From Sipunculus nudus (lineage: Eukaryota; Annelida; Sipuncula; Golfingiida; Sipunculidae): a stretch of 64,000 nt of DNA. The notes below the pieces were generated by a model. It had not been told where the DNA came from. It made no database searches and saw only the letters and a program-made list of their open reading frames with translations. The position numbers and the translations under genes were made by a program. Each line of letters opens with the position of its first letter. Position 1 is the first letter of the stretch. The stretch lies in contig CM049319.1 in assembly GCA_026874595.1 (NCBI GenBank), positions 65,893,417-65,957,416 of the forward strand, written 5' to 3'. This document shows positions 1 to 9,340 of this stretch, in pieces.

Positions 1-310
1 TTACAAGATTATGCTTTGTGCGATGCGGGGGGGGGCATGTGAAAGACTGACACTGATCCTATTGTCCTCGGGTGCACAATAGGATTGGTCGGGGTACACG
101 TGCGACACTGAAACATAACAGAGCGGGGCAAAGAGGTTATTTATTGTTGTAAATTTATATATAATACAAAGATAGCTTCATTCTTACCACATTCACCTGA
201 TGATCGGGTCGCATCCCGTGAAACAGACTGTTGTGAATTAACAGTGTTGTTTTTCTTCAGAGTTATACCGCTCTGGCCTAGTCTGTAGGCCATAGAGCAC
301 TTTACATCGG
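1..310 (+). repeat. Penelope-type pseudo-LTR/leader remnant
   Basis: The segment holds a hammerhead fold (191-238) followed 37 nt after its predicted cut by a hairpin GCTCTGG...CCATAGAGCAC (270-301). The intact Penelope-like element in this window has the same order: a hammerhead, then about 50 nt, then GCTCTGG...CCATAGAGCAC at 34387-34411. The primary sequence elsewhere is different, so this is a diverged or separate lineage. A hairpin with an 8-bp stem (58-65 with 76-83) lies upstream. No RT coding remains in the window; the left boundary is cut by the window edge. Confidence 0.45.
191..238 (+). ncRNA. Hammerhead ribozyme, type I, slightly degenerate
   Basis: Stem I pairs ATTCAC (191-196) with GTGAAT (233-238), 6 bp. 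The core CTGATGA is at 197-203. Stem II pairs CGGG (205-208) with CCCG (215-218) around a 6-nt loop. GAAA is at 220-223. Stem III is 3 bp (223-225 with 229-231) with a GAC loop, followed by U232 as the cleavage nucleotide (GUU). All three core elements are in the right order. The base pair next to the core in stem II is a U-U mismatch (204/219), which would weaken activity. Such ribozymes are known in Penelope-like elements. Activity is not shown. Confidence 0.6.
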
Positions 311-330
311 AGGGTAACACTAACTTCTAC

Positions 331-346
331 ATGTATATATATATAA

Positions 347-379
<33 letters not shown>
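331..379. repeat. (AT)n microsatellite
   Basis: Interrupted TA dinucleotide tract. A second GCTCTGG...GAGCAC hairpin-like motif without a ribozyme follows at 421-443. Confidence 0.8.
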
Positions 380-380
<1 letters not shown>

Positions 381-880
381 GTCATGTATATAGATTTTTA
401 TTCATAATATATATTTCCACGCTCTGGTTATACCTTCGAGCACTTTGTCATCAGTGCATTAAAACAGCCTACAAAAGAACAATTGTATATATAATACAAA
501 TATGTATATACATACATAAACATATATATTTTCTTCAATATAGGTAAAGAAAATGGGTTGGTGTACGTTGAAAACTATAAACGTAGCCACACCTCTATAT
601 AGTTGTTAGAAAGGGAGGAACCGAATAAACCAATTTCCTTGATCTATACAAAGGAAAGCTTTGGAAAAAGAGTTTTACCATATTTTTGTATGTTATCGAT
701 CGGGAGTTTCTAAACTTTAGGCCGTGTACTTTATCTTTACATTTTGAGTTACAGGTACCTATTTCTATTTAATTTTTATCATGTCCTTAAAATACATATT
801 TTATATAATCTTTGAAGCTCTATTTGCTCATCACGCATTCTACCTTTATTTCGTATTAATTTGTCTTTACTTGAGTAATT
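380..880. other. Intergenic, no gene seen
   Basis: AT-rich sequence with no convincing ORF, exon or tRNA. It holds only the short GCTCTGG-type motif near 421. Confidence 0.5.
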
Positions 881-885
881 ATGGG

Positions 886-1135
886 CTAAGGAACACTGGG
901 CTCTTCAGCTGTCCCATCGGGCAGGTCGCCAGGAATCAGTGTGTTCAACTCAAATGACACGCAATGAGTAATACTGATACAAAAACAGTATTGTTGGCAC
1001 AGGTAGAAGAACAGGCTTAAATTTTTCACGAGATGGGTATTCATCACGGGGTAATTCATAAATACTCACTTGGGAATCGTTTCAAGGCTTTCTTTGAATA
1101 TATCAGGATCTAATACACGTAATATCATAAGGAGC
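886..1135 (-). pseudogene. Two-exon 3' gene end or repeat-borne exon pair (copy 1)
   Basis: Read on the minus strand, 1135-1070 is open (reading LLMILRVLDPDIFKES...), followed by a GTGAGT donor at 1069-1064. An acceptor AG at 975-974 precedes a second open stretch 973-886 that starts ITHCVSFELNT and ends ...EEPSVP-stop. Joining the two keeps the frame. A diverged copy lies at 5244-5480 and keeps similar residues in the first exon (LLETLRVLGLEVFTES) but has a stop. The conservation pattern looks protein-derived, yet the upstream acceptor is poor and no earlier exons were found. It could be the end of a decayed gene, or coding sequence carried by a repeat. I do not recognise the protein. Confidence 0.35.
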
Positions 1136-1149
1136 CTTAGGTTTTTTTA

Positions 1150-1262
1150 AGGCCAATTTACACGGTGCGATTTTTTTCCCTACGACTGTCGCATGCGATT
1201 ATTGCACGTGATTTTGTGTCGCACGCGACTGTCAGTTTACAAGGTGCGATTTGTGTCGCATA
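1150..1262. repeat. Two-copy repeat, 'tttacaaggtgcgattt' type
   Basis: The phrase TTTACANGGTGCGATTT occurs at about 1156 and 1233 (spacing about 77 bp), with TGTCGCAYGCGACT-like words between. Confidence 0.5.
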
Positions 1263-1670
1263 CTACTTCATCACTCGAGGTATGTTGCTTGTTAGAGGTT
1301 TCACATCGGATGTGATTGAACGAATTTTATGTCCGCTCGAAAATGTGCTGTACGAAGGAAAAAAATAGAACTCTTCGTGTCATATTGGTGCATTTACATA
1401 ATCAAAACGACCATTTCCAAACGAAAAACATAGAAAATGGATCATTCTTTATCGTTCGCATCGGACAAGAATTGCTGCTTTTCACCTTCAACACAAAAGA
1501 GCCGGAACATTTATAACCATACTGGTTCATTGCTTGCCGGAAATCTTCGATTTCGGTAAGCATATAGGTCAGTTGCGTATGTCTGTTTGTTGGTTTGGGT
1601 GTGTTTGTTTGTCAGTACTCTCCTGGCTACATTGATGTAGCAATCGATCTGAAACTTATGGGGTTGATCA
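1263..1670. other. Intergenic, no gene seen
   Basis: Short open stretches only, without splice context or recognisable domains. Confidence 0.5.
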
Positions 1671-2400
1671 ATTGAAAGTCAACAGTCCCGGAATCCTATC
1701 GATTTTGGTCAAAATAGGTCAAAGGTCAAGGTCATCACAAAACGTCGAAATTTTATTTCATCATATCTTTGTCAATATTTGTCATATCTTCACAAACATA
1801 GACTCATTTTCTTCCGCCGCGTCTTCTTCCTACATGGTCTGGTCAACTTGTCTCAACTTTTTGTCGCTTTGTCAGTATGTCTGTCTTTCTGTGAGTTCAC
1901 TCAGTTGTCCTTCATTTCGCCTTCTTGCTGGTTCCTGTGTCATACATATACCCTTTAACAGGCCACCGTTTTGCAGGAATTCTTTTGAAACTGATACACC
2001 TTTTGTCTTGAAGTAATATCTCGAAAGCGATTTTCTTTATTTTTGGTAAAAGGCTACTAGGGGGCGCTACCCTCCAAACGCTACAACATATAATTTTATG
2101 GCCATGTCTCCGAAGCTATTACATAAACCATAGCTTATTTTCTTCCTCTGTGTCTTCTTCATAAACTGGTCAAGTTATTTGGTCTCAATTTTGTGTCCCC
2201 TTGTCAGGATGTCTGTCACGTCAAAACACTTCAAAATGTCATTTCCTCATAAATTTCTCAGTTCTGGTCCTATCTTCACAAACTTTGGCCCAATTGTTTC
2301 ACCTTCGTCTTCTGCATAGCATAGTCTAGTCAACTGGTCTCAACTTTGTGTCAATAGTCTTTATGTCTGTTTTATATATATATATAATATATATGTCTGT
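1671..2400. repeat. Degenerate repeat family, about 200-bp units
   Basis: Three loosely similar units share phrases such as 'catatcttcacaaac', 'cattttcttcc', 'gtcttcttc', 'ctggtcaac' and 'gtctcaactttgtgtc' (about 1780-1880, 2100-2220 and 2260-2360). A further partial copy is near 3030-3180. The first unit contains a run of AGGTCA-like half-sites (1708-1735). Confidence 0.5.
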
Positions 2401-5235
2401 CTGTTTATCGGTTGTCCTCAATTTAGCCTTCTTGCTGGTTCTTGCCTCTGTTTACGCTCCCGAGGCAGCAGAAATCTTGCGCTTCTAAAGAAGCTACAGA
2501 TATTCGCGCTGCCTGCTTTGATCGTTTATGATGCACTTAAACACCAGGTGGTGAACATGGGCCTGTCTGCTGAAAAAAAAATACTTCTGATGTGACGAGC
2601 AGCCAACCAAAAGCAAGTCAACGAATACTCGACAGGCATCAGGCTCAGCCCAGAAACCACACGTGTGGGGCTACTCGCTCTGAGCTTGTGGCCTGTTCAA
2701 ACGGTCGCCGGGGCGACGAGCTGTCACTCAAAACGAAATAAACAACATTGGCTTCGTGTATTCCTCGCTTTGCTGGTAAACCATGTTGTCTATAGCACAG
2801 TGTCTCATCTGATTGGACCAAAATATAGTGCCCCTCTCTGGTGTAGAGATTCAAGATACAAGGTCATAACAAACAGCGCTTAGGATATAGGTAGTTGGCC
2901 TATGGGTAAAGCGCTGTGTAAAGAACTTCGCCTCTGTTATATAGCATTCTACAGGTCACAGGTTACCAGGAATCACTTTGTAACTTTCACCTATCGTATA
3001 TTGGAACGATTTCTTGAAGCTGTATGTGTATTTTTAAATAGGTCAGAGTTGAAGGTCAACGTCACGAAAACACGTCAAATTTCCATCGTAACTTTCCATC
3101 AATATTGATAAATTCTTTATAAACTATGGCTCATTTTCTTTCTATTCGTCTTCTTTATGATGTGTTCGAGCTATATGTCTTATATCTGTTTAATCCATTA
3201 ATTAATCATTGGATTTCAGATAGATTCTCGCCAGGACGTGTATACTCTTGACGCATCCCCGCGCTCTGATTGGACCGTGACTGGATTATTTCTCCCATTT
3301 TATGGAAATCGCTTCTGCATGGTGACTGCTATTTTTTCCTACACACTAGAACCCGGATGTAACAGTACTTTTAAGTAAACATGACTGATATTTTTCAATT
3401 TTTTTATATCTACTTTTATGGTATAAATTTCTTAGTAAACAATTCTGTATAAGTCAGATGGGGGGCGGGGGGCATAGTCCCCTTCAGCACCCCTGTATAC
3501 ACCCCAGGAGTCTAAACATCTGTATTAGTGATAATATATATAAGTTATTTGGTATTTTCATGCTAATGAAGGAATATGTCCCCAAATGTATTTAAAAAGT
3601 TCTGTCCAACGATCCGTGAGAGAGATCTCGACAGAGAAAGCTGTAGCGCTATCCACGCCAGCCATGATCATTCTGGAGCTACCTTGCTACCAGTGCCTTC
3701 TCGGTCATAAATTATCATCGGTGAACGGCCTTACATTGGCTTGGATCTGATCGGCCGATCTGGAAACACGGTAAATTGATGTATTTCGTCCTGGCAGCAC
3801 TTTAAATAATTTTGATGGTCACCTTTTTCGGATCGTGTTAGAACGTCATAAAGACTCGATTGCAGCATGGTTTGTCCCATTCCTTGCCCAACTTAGCCTT
3901 GGCTTTACGTAAGATAGATAGTTCAAAGAACATCCCGGCTCTTGAGGTAATATCAATAAATCTAATTTTAGTCTTGAAACGCGTGTGCTTGTTAACATTG
4001 TATACTGACTTAAATAATAATAGTAGTAAGTGGGGGAAAAATAACAACACTATATTCACACAATTTCCTTTTTTGCTTAATAAATCGAATTATTCTCTGC
4101 ATTCTTTTTCATACAATGCAATTTATATATTTATTAAGGCCTCATGGTTAACAACGTGGATAGGTCACCATACAAATTTCTTAATAATATTCTTAAAAAA
4201 ACTCTTAATAATAATCATACTAGTACAGGAACTAACATTATTTGATATATTTAGTTACAGTTTTATACACATAAAATGTTTACCTGGAATATAATACTTT
4301 AATGCTATTCAATTATACGTTTTAGAAATTGTGCATACTATCCGGGCTTGTGGAGTTTCAGTATACTCTGAACATGCCACCCTGAATAAAGATAATAAAT
4401 ATAATAATAAATAAATAAATAGCACAGTTAAATTATATATTTTCTTGATTTATCAGTGGGCGAAAAGAGGAAAAATTAATTAGCACTGCTTAAACAAAAT
4501 AGTAAAAAAATTAACTTAATGTTCATTATATATTTAAAAATTTGTCGTGCACGAGTGGGATCTTTCTTGGTTGTCTTTGTCAAATGAGTGCCTGGTTAAA
4601 ACAAAACACTTTCACTCTTCAGGGACAGATCATGCTCTACTACAGGAAACTTATGATAACTTTAGGATTGTAGAAGTTGGGAAAGGACAATATCAACAAA
4701 CATAATGGACAGAAAGCATTCTGAGATACACACCTCCGCCTGCTTTTTGAGCCACTTCCTTTTGCAAACGATGGTGTTTAATACATAACCATAGCAAATG
4801 TATGAAGCCCAGAAAAATGTCACTGTTCATCGATTCCATGGTTTCCTCACAGCTCAGCACTGGCGGCCAGAATCAAGGTGGCGGCTAAAACCATGAGTTA
4901 ATCTCGCCTTCGTGTACATTTAAAAAAATAAAACGAAACCTATACACCCTGCTTAAAGTGAGGACTCTACCGAATGAATCCATAAACTTGATCCATATAT
5001 AGCGTCGCGATAGAAAACTATTTCTTCCCCATCTTTTTGTTTTGTTACTGATCAAGCTAGGGTGTTCCTCAAAGGCACTGTGTAGCATTGTGTAAAGTGT
5101 TAAGGTTTTTATAGTACTCACCGAAAAGGCGGAATCGTGGTGTGTGTAGGTGTAGCAATAAATACATTTTATCATCTCCTTAATTTACATATATATACCA
5201 TTTATATGTATTTTATGTATGTGATCAGTCAGGTT
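2401..5235. other. Intergenic, no supported gene
   Basis: Contains a partial member of the preceding repeat family (about 3030-3180). An AT-rich stretch ends in an AATA-rich tail at 4383-4425, preceded by 'ccaccctgaataaagata', which resembles the 3' end of a retroelement. The 3860-4294 reading frame has no domain and biased AT composition, so I do not call it a gene. Confidence 0.4.
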
Positions 5236-5243
5236 ATTAAGGG

Positions 5244-5480
5244 CTAAACAGGGCTGGCCTTCCAGCCATCCCACTGGGCAATCCTCCAGATTTCTGTGTT
5301 TATCTCACATGACACGCAATAAGTAATGCTGCAACAAAAACACAAATGTTGGCACAGGTACCAATACAGGATTTTCAACGCGATGGGTTCACCATCAACT
5401 GATTCATAAATATTCAATTCAGCTTTCCGTAAATACCTCTAATCCTAAAACACGTAATGTCTCAAGGAGCGCTCAGGGAG
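5244..5480 (-). pseudogene. Two-exon 3' gene end or repeat-borne exon pair (copy 2)
   Basis: Diverged homologue of 886-1135. It shares 'catgacacgcaataagtaatgct', 'gttggcacaggta' and 'acacgtaatgtctcaaggagc'. The minus-strand first exon reads LLETLRVLGLEVFTES then a stop, so the intact frame of copy 1 is lost. The second exon stays open (ITYCVSCEINTE...) to a stop at 5246-5244 but drifts out of similarity. Best viewed as a decayed copy. Confidence 0.35.
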
Positions 5481-5567
5481 TAACAACAATCAATCATCAA
5501 ATATCTATTTAATGAATTAATAAATAATCCGATTCCACACCTGCAAAAGGTTCGTTCCATCGTTACA

Positions 5568-5795
5568 TCATGAAGATAGATCTAGACCTGCTCTAGGTAT
5601 CTGGACGTAAACCCATTTAACGTGGGGTGGAGCATGGTGGGCCAGAGAGAATATACCTTTCCCATAAGCATGCGCACTGCACGTAACAGTCGTCGGCGTC
5701 TGCTGTGGTCCGGGCCAATGACCTAGCATTGCAGATATTAAATAGGAAACATAAAACAAAGAATGAAACAAAATACATGGCAGAGACATGATCAT
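5568..5795 (-). CDS. Candidate small secreted protein or first exon
   Basis: A 75-residue minus-strand frame starting MIMSLPCILF has a hydrophobic N-terminus that would serve as a signal peptide (residues about 1-24), followed by a polar stretch (GHWPGPQQTPTT...). A possible splice donor (GGTATA) occurs about halfway, so it could also be a first exon. There is no homologue I recognise, no paralogue in the window and no clear promoter. It could be chance. Confidence 0.2.
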   Translation of the reverse strand: MIMSLPCILFHSLFYVSYLISAMLGHWPGPQQTPTTVTCSAHAYGKGIFSLAHHAPPHVKWVYVQIPRAGLDLSS

Positions 5796-5799
5796 CAAA

Positions 5800-6345
5800 G
5801 AAAAGATTGGATTTTTACTTGATCAACAAATAAGTTTCTTCGTTTATCGATATGAAAGACACGAACACTTAGTGTCACTCGTCACCAGCAGTTGTCAGTT
5901 GTGTGACGGAAAAGGCCTCTGTGACATTATACAGTTTCATTTTCTACTCGAAACAATAAATTTTGAGCTGTCTCTCCTGTGTGGGAAGTTTTAAAAAAAT
6001 TTCAACTGGAGTGTGTATATGAATAAATACGAAAAAGAAACCGTTTGAAAATTCGTTTACCTTTTATTTTCTGTATGGAAACCTGATAGAAAATACAATG
6101 CGAACGACAGACTTGGGAAAATATGGCCTGTGACCTAAAAAAATATTATCAACATTACATGAACCTTAGATGAGGTGATTCTTACGTAAAAGATGTCAGG
6201 CAGTGAACTTAAATCAATGAAACAGTCGCCAATATCTTACTATCGTCAGGAAAAAAGGCCGTGGATCGAAATCAACAGCGCAGTGTGAAGGTGAACAGGT
6301 TGACTAGAGTTTTTGTAGAAACAAGTGTCACATTTATTGTTTAAT
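5800..6345. other. Intergenic upstream of the 6349 candidate gene
   Basis: No repeat or exon recognised. The short frames here lack support. Confidence 0.4.
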
Positions 6346-6348
6346 ATC

Positions 6349-6993
6349 ATGTCAAACCATACTGACACAAACAAAGAAGACAGTACTTGGCACGGGGTTC
6401 GATTAGCGTTGCCACATGTATGTTTGGCGCTGGTATTTATTCTTGCTTTGGCTGTGTCTTTTGGTCGGTACGTGAGAAAAAGAAGAAAAATTTCTGTAGA
6501 GAAGACAGCACGTTATGTTCAACGTGCTCCCAGAATCCATCTAAACCAGGTGAACCCGAAAACTGGGGTTGGAAAACATTGTGGGCATTGGTGCGAACAA
6601 AATAACGAGAAACCCCACAGTCCACGACCCCCAAGAGTAGATTTCAACGGTAAGAACAAGAACTATGTATATTTTTGGTAATATTAAACAACACCAGGTG
6701 TCTTAACATAAGGCCTGTATCCGCATCTGTAAAGTATAATTGGAACCTTTTCAGCAAAATGTAAAGCATATTTACATTACATTGCTTACGAAAAGATGAG
6801 ATTCACCTGAAAACTTCTTTTAGTTTGTAACATCAAAGGCATATCGTATGTGGTTTTCTTACAACAGCATAATTAAATTTCACAATAACCGTAGTGAGTG
6901 TCTCTTCTGCGAAATCGCCTAAGTTTGAAAAAAACATTTTAGTCGTAATAGAATGAATACAGGTACAATTTAATATGATGTTTTGTCTTTTAT

Positions 6994-7046
<53 letters not shown>

Positions 7047-7209
7047 ATTAATTAATAAATTTTCTTTCAACAGCACAGTTATATTTTACAATAACCAGCG
7101 TGAGTGTCTCTTCTTCGAAAACGCCTGAGTTTGAAAAAAAAAAAATATTTCAGTCGTAATAGAATGAATACAGGTACAATTTTATATGATGTTTTGTCTA
7201 TTTTTTCGA

Positions 7210-7272
<63 letters not shown>

Positions 7273-7381
7273 AATAATAATCATAATGTCTGATTTTCTT
7301 CCAGGGGTAATGACGGGAAAACAGACCATTCTGGTGTCGTCTGCTTCAGCGGTACAACACAAAGCAGTGGGACGATCGTAA
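6349..7381 (+). CDS. Candidate two-exon gene, small single-pass membrane protein
   Basis: Exon 1 (6349-6649) starts at the first true ATG. It encodes a short N-terminus with an N-glycosylation site (NHT), a membrane segment at about residues 17-39 (LALPHVCLALVFILALAVSF), then a basic stop-transfer stretch (RYVRKRRK) and a polar tail. It ends at a good donor, G|GTAAGA. A pyrimidine-rich acceptor (ttttcttccag) ends at 7304. Joining it at phase 1 continues the frame through ...VMTGKQTILVSSASA... to a stop at 7379-7381, giving about 125 residues. The intron (6650-7304) contains a duplicated repeat and two TA tracts. The membrane segment faintly recalls the first helix of two-pore potassium channels, but no pore follows. 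Function is unknown; the gene model is tentative. Confidence 0.33.
6863..7226. repeat. Direct duplication, about 150-bp units
   Basis: 6863-7008 and 7070-7226 share 'acaataacc', 'gtgagtgtctcttct', 'gtcgtaatagaatgaatac' and 'aggtacaattt'. Each runs into a TA tract, so the unit includes its microsatellite. Confidence 0.8.
6997..7043. repeat. (TA)n microsatellite
   Basis: Pure TA dinucleotide tract at the end of the first duplicated unit. Confidence 0.9.
7215..7266. repeat. (TA)n microsatellite
   Basis: TA tract at the end of the second duplicated unit. A poly-C run lies downstream at 7386-7404. Confidence 0.9.
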
Positions 7382-7404
7382 TCCTCCCCCCCCCCCCCCC
7401 CCCC

Positions 7405-9030
7405 TCCGCTCCAAGATCTTCCCCTGTACCAGCCGCTCAGCAATCATTTTTAAGTCTCCACACGACGTCCGCCACTGAGCGATAATTGTGAATCGGCTGT
7501 GAAGGGAACGACGTCGGAAATGAGATCAGTGTAAAAATATATATATTTAAATATCAGGAGCACATCTGTGACCTATGTCTTATATTGTGGTCAAATATCA
7601 GTTTTTGAAAATCAGCCATATTTGATATTTAGTACAAACACAGCCAGGTTTTGCACTCGTGGGACCATAAAGTCCTTCCACACACAAAAATGTTTTGACC
7701 CGAATATTGATACAAAAGTAAAATCGTCAACCCCTGTAAGTCTCCCCTTCATACGATGGTTGTTTTCTCGACATGTTTCATTTCAAATAAGGCCTTTGGT
7801 TTTCCACCACCCTTTTTGTCTATAATCTTATACTTTAATCATCATATTGAAATTAGAGAGAATAATCGCCTAGTGTCAATATGCATCCATGGCTGGAGCC
7901 CACTAAAGTTTTTGACATGGTTCACGAACGTTTTTTGAGGCTTTGAGGGGGTGGCCTTAACGTGTGGCCGGCTTTAATATTTATATTTCTTCAAAATTAG
8001 GGAATACACTGAAAATATAAACATAAAATAGTTTGTAACATGTTGATGTCAGTTTTGAAAATTCACATCTTCGTTTATAACTTGCAAAATGTCATCTTTT
8101 ATACGTAGTTCTCATGGTAAAATAATTGATATGTTTATGTCGTATGTCATTCTTTGCATTCTGGAACAGGACAGGACCTTGATGGCAGAGCACAGAGCGT
8201 GAGTTTGAGATTAACCGAGGAGCGTTGAAATTTTTACTTTCGGTCCGGCCCAATATATATAGTTAATGAGGCGTCGTTCTTTTAATAAGAAACGAAAATA
8301 AACTTTCAGTGGACGCCCCGCTGTGCAACAAATTAGTTATTTGGGCTGCCGTCAGATAGCACCACCGACGAGAGAACGCCCCTTCTGCCAGTTTATGTAT
8401 TTCTGACTCGGAATGAAAGTGGGAATTTTGTCTGAATAAATAAATGCGAATAGGGACCCATACATTTCTTAAAATGCAGATTTCTTGGTCAATTATGTTT
8501 TATTTTACATAATTGAATTACATTTTGTTTACATCATTTAATTTTGTTTTTAGTTTACATCATTGAATGGGTAGCATTTTATAGGGAAACAGTATAAATC
8601 TACACGCTGACAGATATTTTTTTTTGGCCCAGTAATGATTGGTACTGCGCACGTTTTTGTTAGTTGTGTTTCCCACAAAATATGAATAGCCCTCATTAAT
8701 TCTACCAAAATAAGGAAAGAATTTTTATTCTGTAATGATTTATTTCATGTTTTTTTCATGATTTTTTGACCAACCCCGAAATATGAGTACTAAATTAATA
8801 GTTTAATAAATCTATATTTGAGTCAACTAAAACAACGACCAATAATTATTTCTGTTTGATTTGTTTCGTTCTCACACGTTAAGGAAAAAGTGTTAACAAT
8901 CTCACAAATTACACTTTTCCGCGACCAAGAGAGGACCCGGAGGTTAGCTAAGGGAGAGCTTTGCTGATAGGAAGATCAACATTACATCCTGGAGTTATAA
9001 TTTACCCAGTGCGGTCTGGGTACATACAGG
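7405..9030. other. Intergenic, no gene seen
   Basis: No long frame or recognised repeat. An isolated acceptor/donor pair around 8170-8211 encloses only about 30 nt and is not called an exon. Confidence 0.4.
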
Positions 9031-9033
9031 TGT

Positions 9034-9340
9034 ACTTGTAAGTTTCGGTGTCACAGCCGGGTTAGCACTGAAGTAACACGCTTGAGAAGACTTGACGCGT
9101 AAATTTCAGTGCCACATCTAGCATTGTACGGACATCCTTCCACTTGAGAAGTTCAGATCAGAGTAAATAATCTTCTGTCAATCAACTGAAACTATAAAAC
9201 CTGTCAGAACTCGATTTGTAAATTTCAGTGTCACATCTGGCAACTACTCCCAAAATTACCTGGATCCGGGGCACTGAAATTAACAAACGCCTCGAGGAAT
9301 CAGCTTGTAAATTTCAGTGTCACACTTGGCATTGTGTGTC
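9034..9340. repeat. Irregularly spaced 27-bp motif, four copies
   Basis: The phrase GTAAATTTCAGTGTCACATC, or close variants, occurs near 9039, 9101, 9219 and 9307 with spacings of about 62, 118 and 88 bp. Copies keep 'cagtgYcaca' followed by 'tggcatt'-like sequence. The intervening sequence is not obviously repeated. Confidence 0.55.

Noticed and set aside
421-455. Minus-strand hammerhead (CTGATGA at 445-451)
   Set aside because: No GAAA or matching stems in the required positions.
3860-4294. 144-codon plus-strand frame
   Set aside because: AT-driven hydrophobic composition, no domain, followed by a retroelement-like tail; no support as a gene.
8178-8211. Micro-exon between an acceptor and a donor
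   Set aside because: Only about 30 nt, with no partner exons; chance splice-like words are common at this size.
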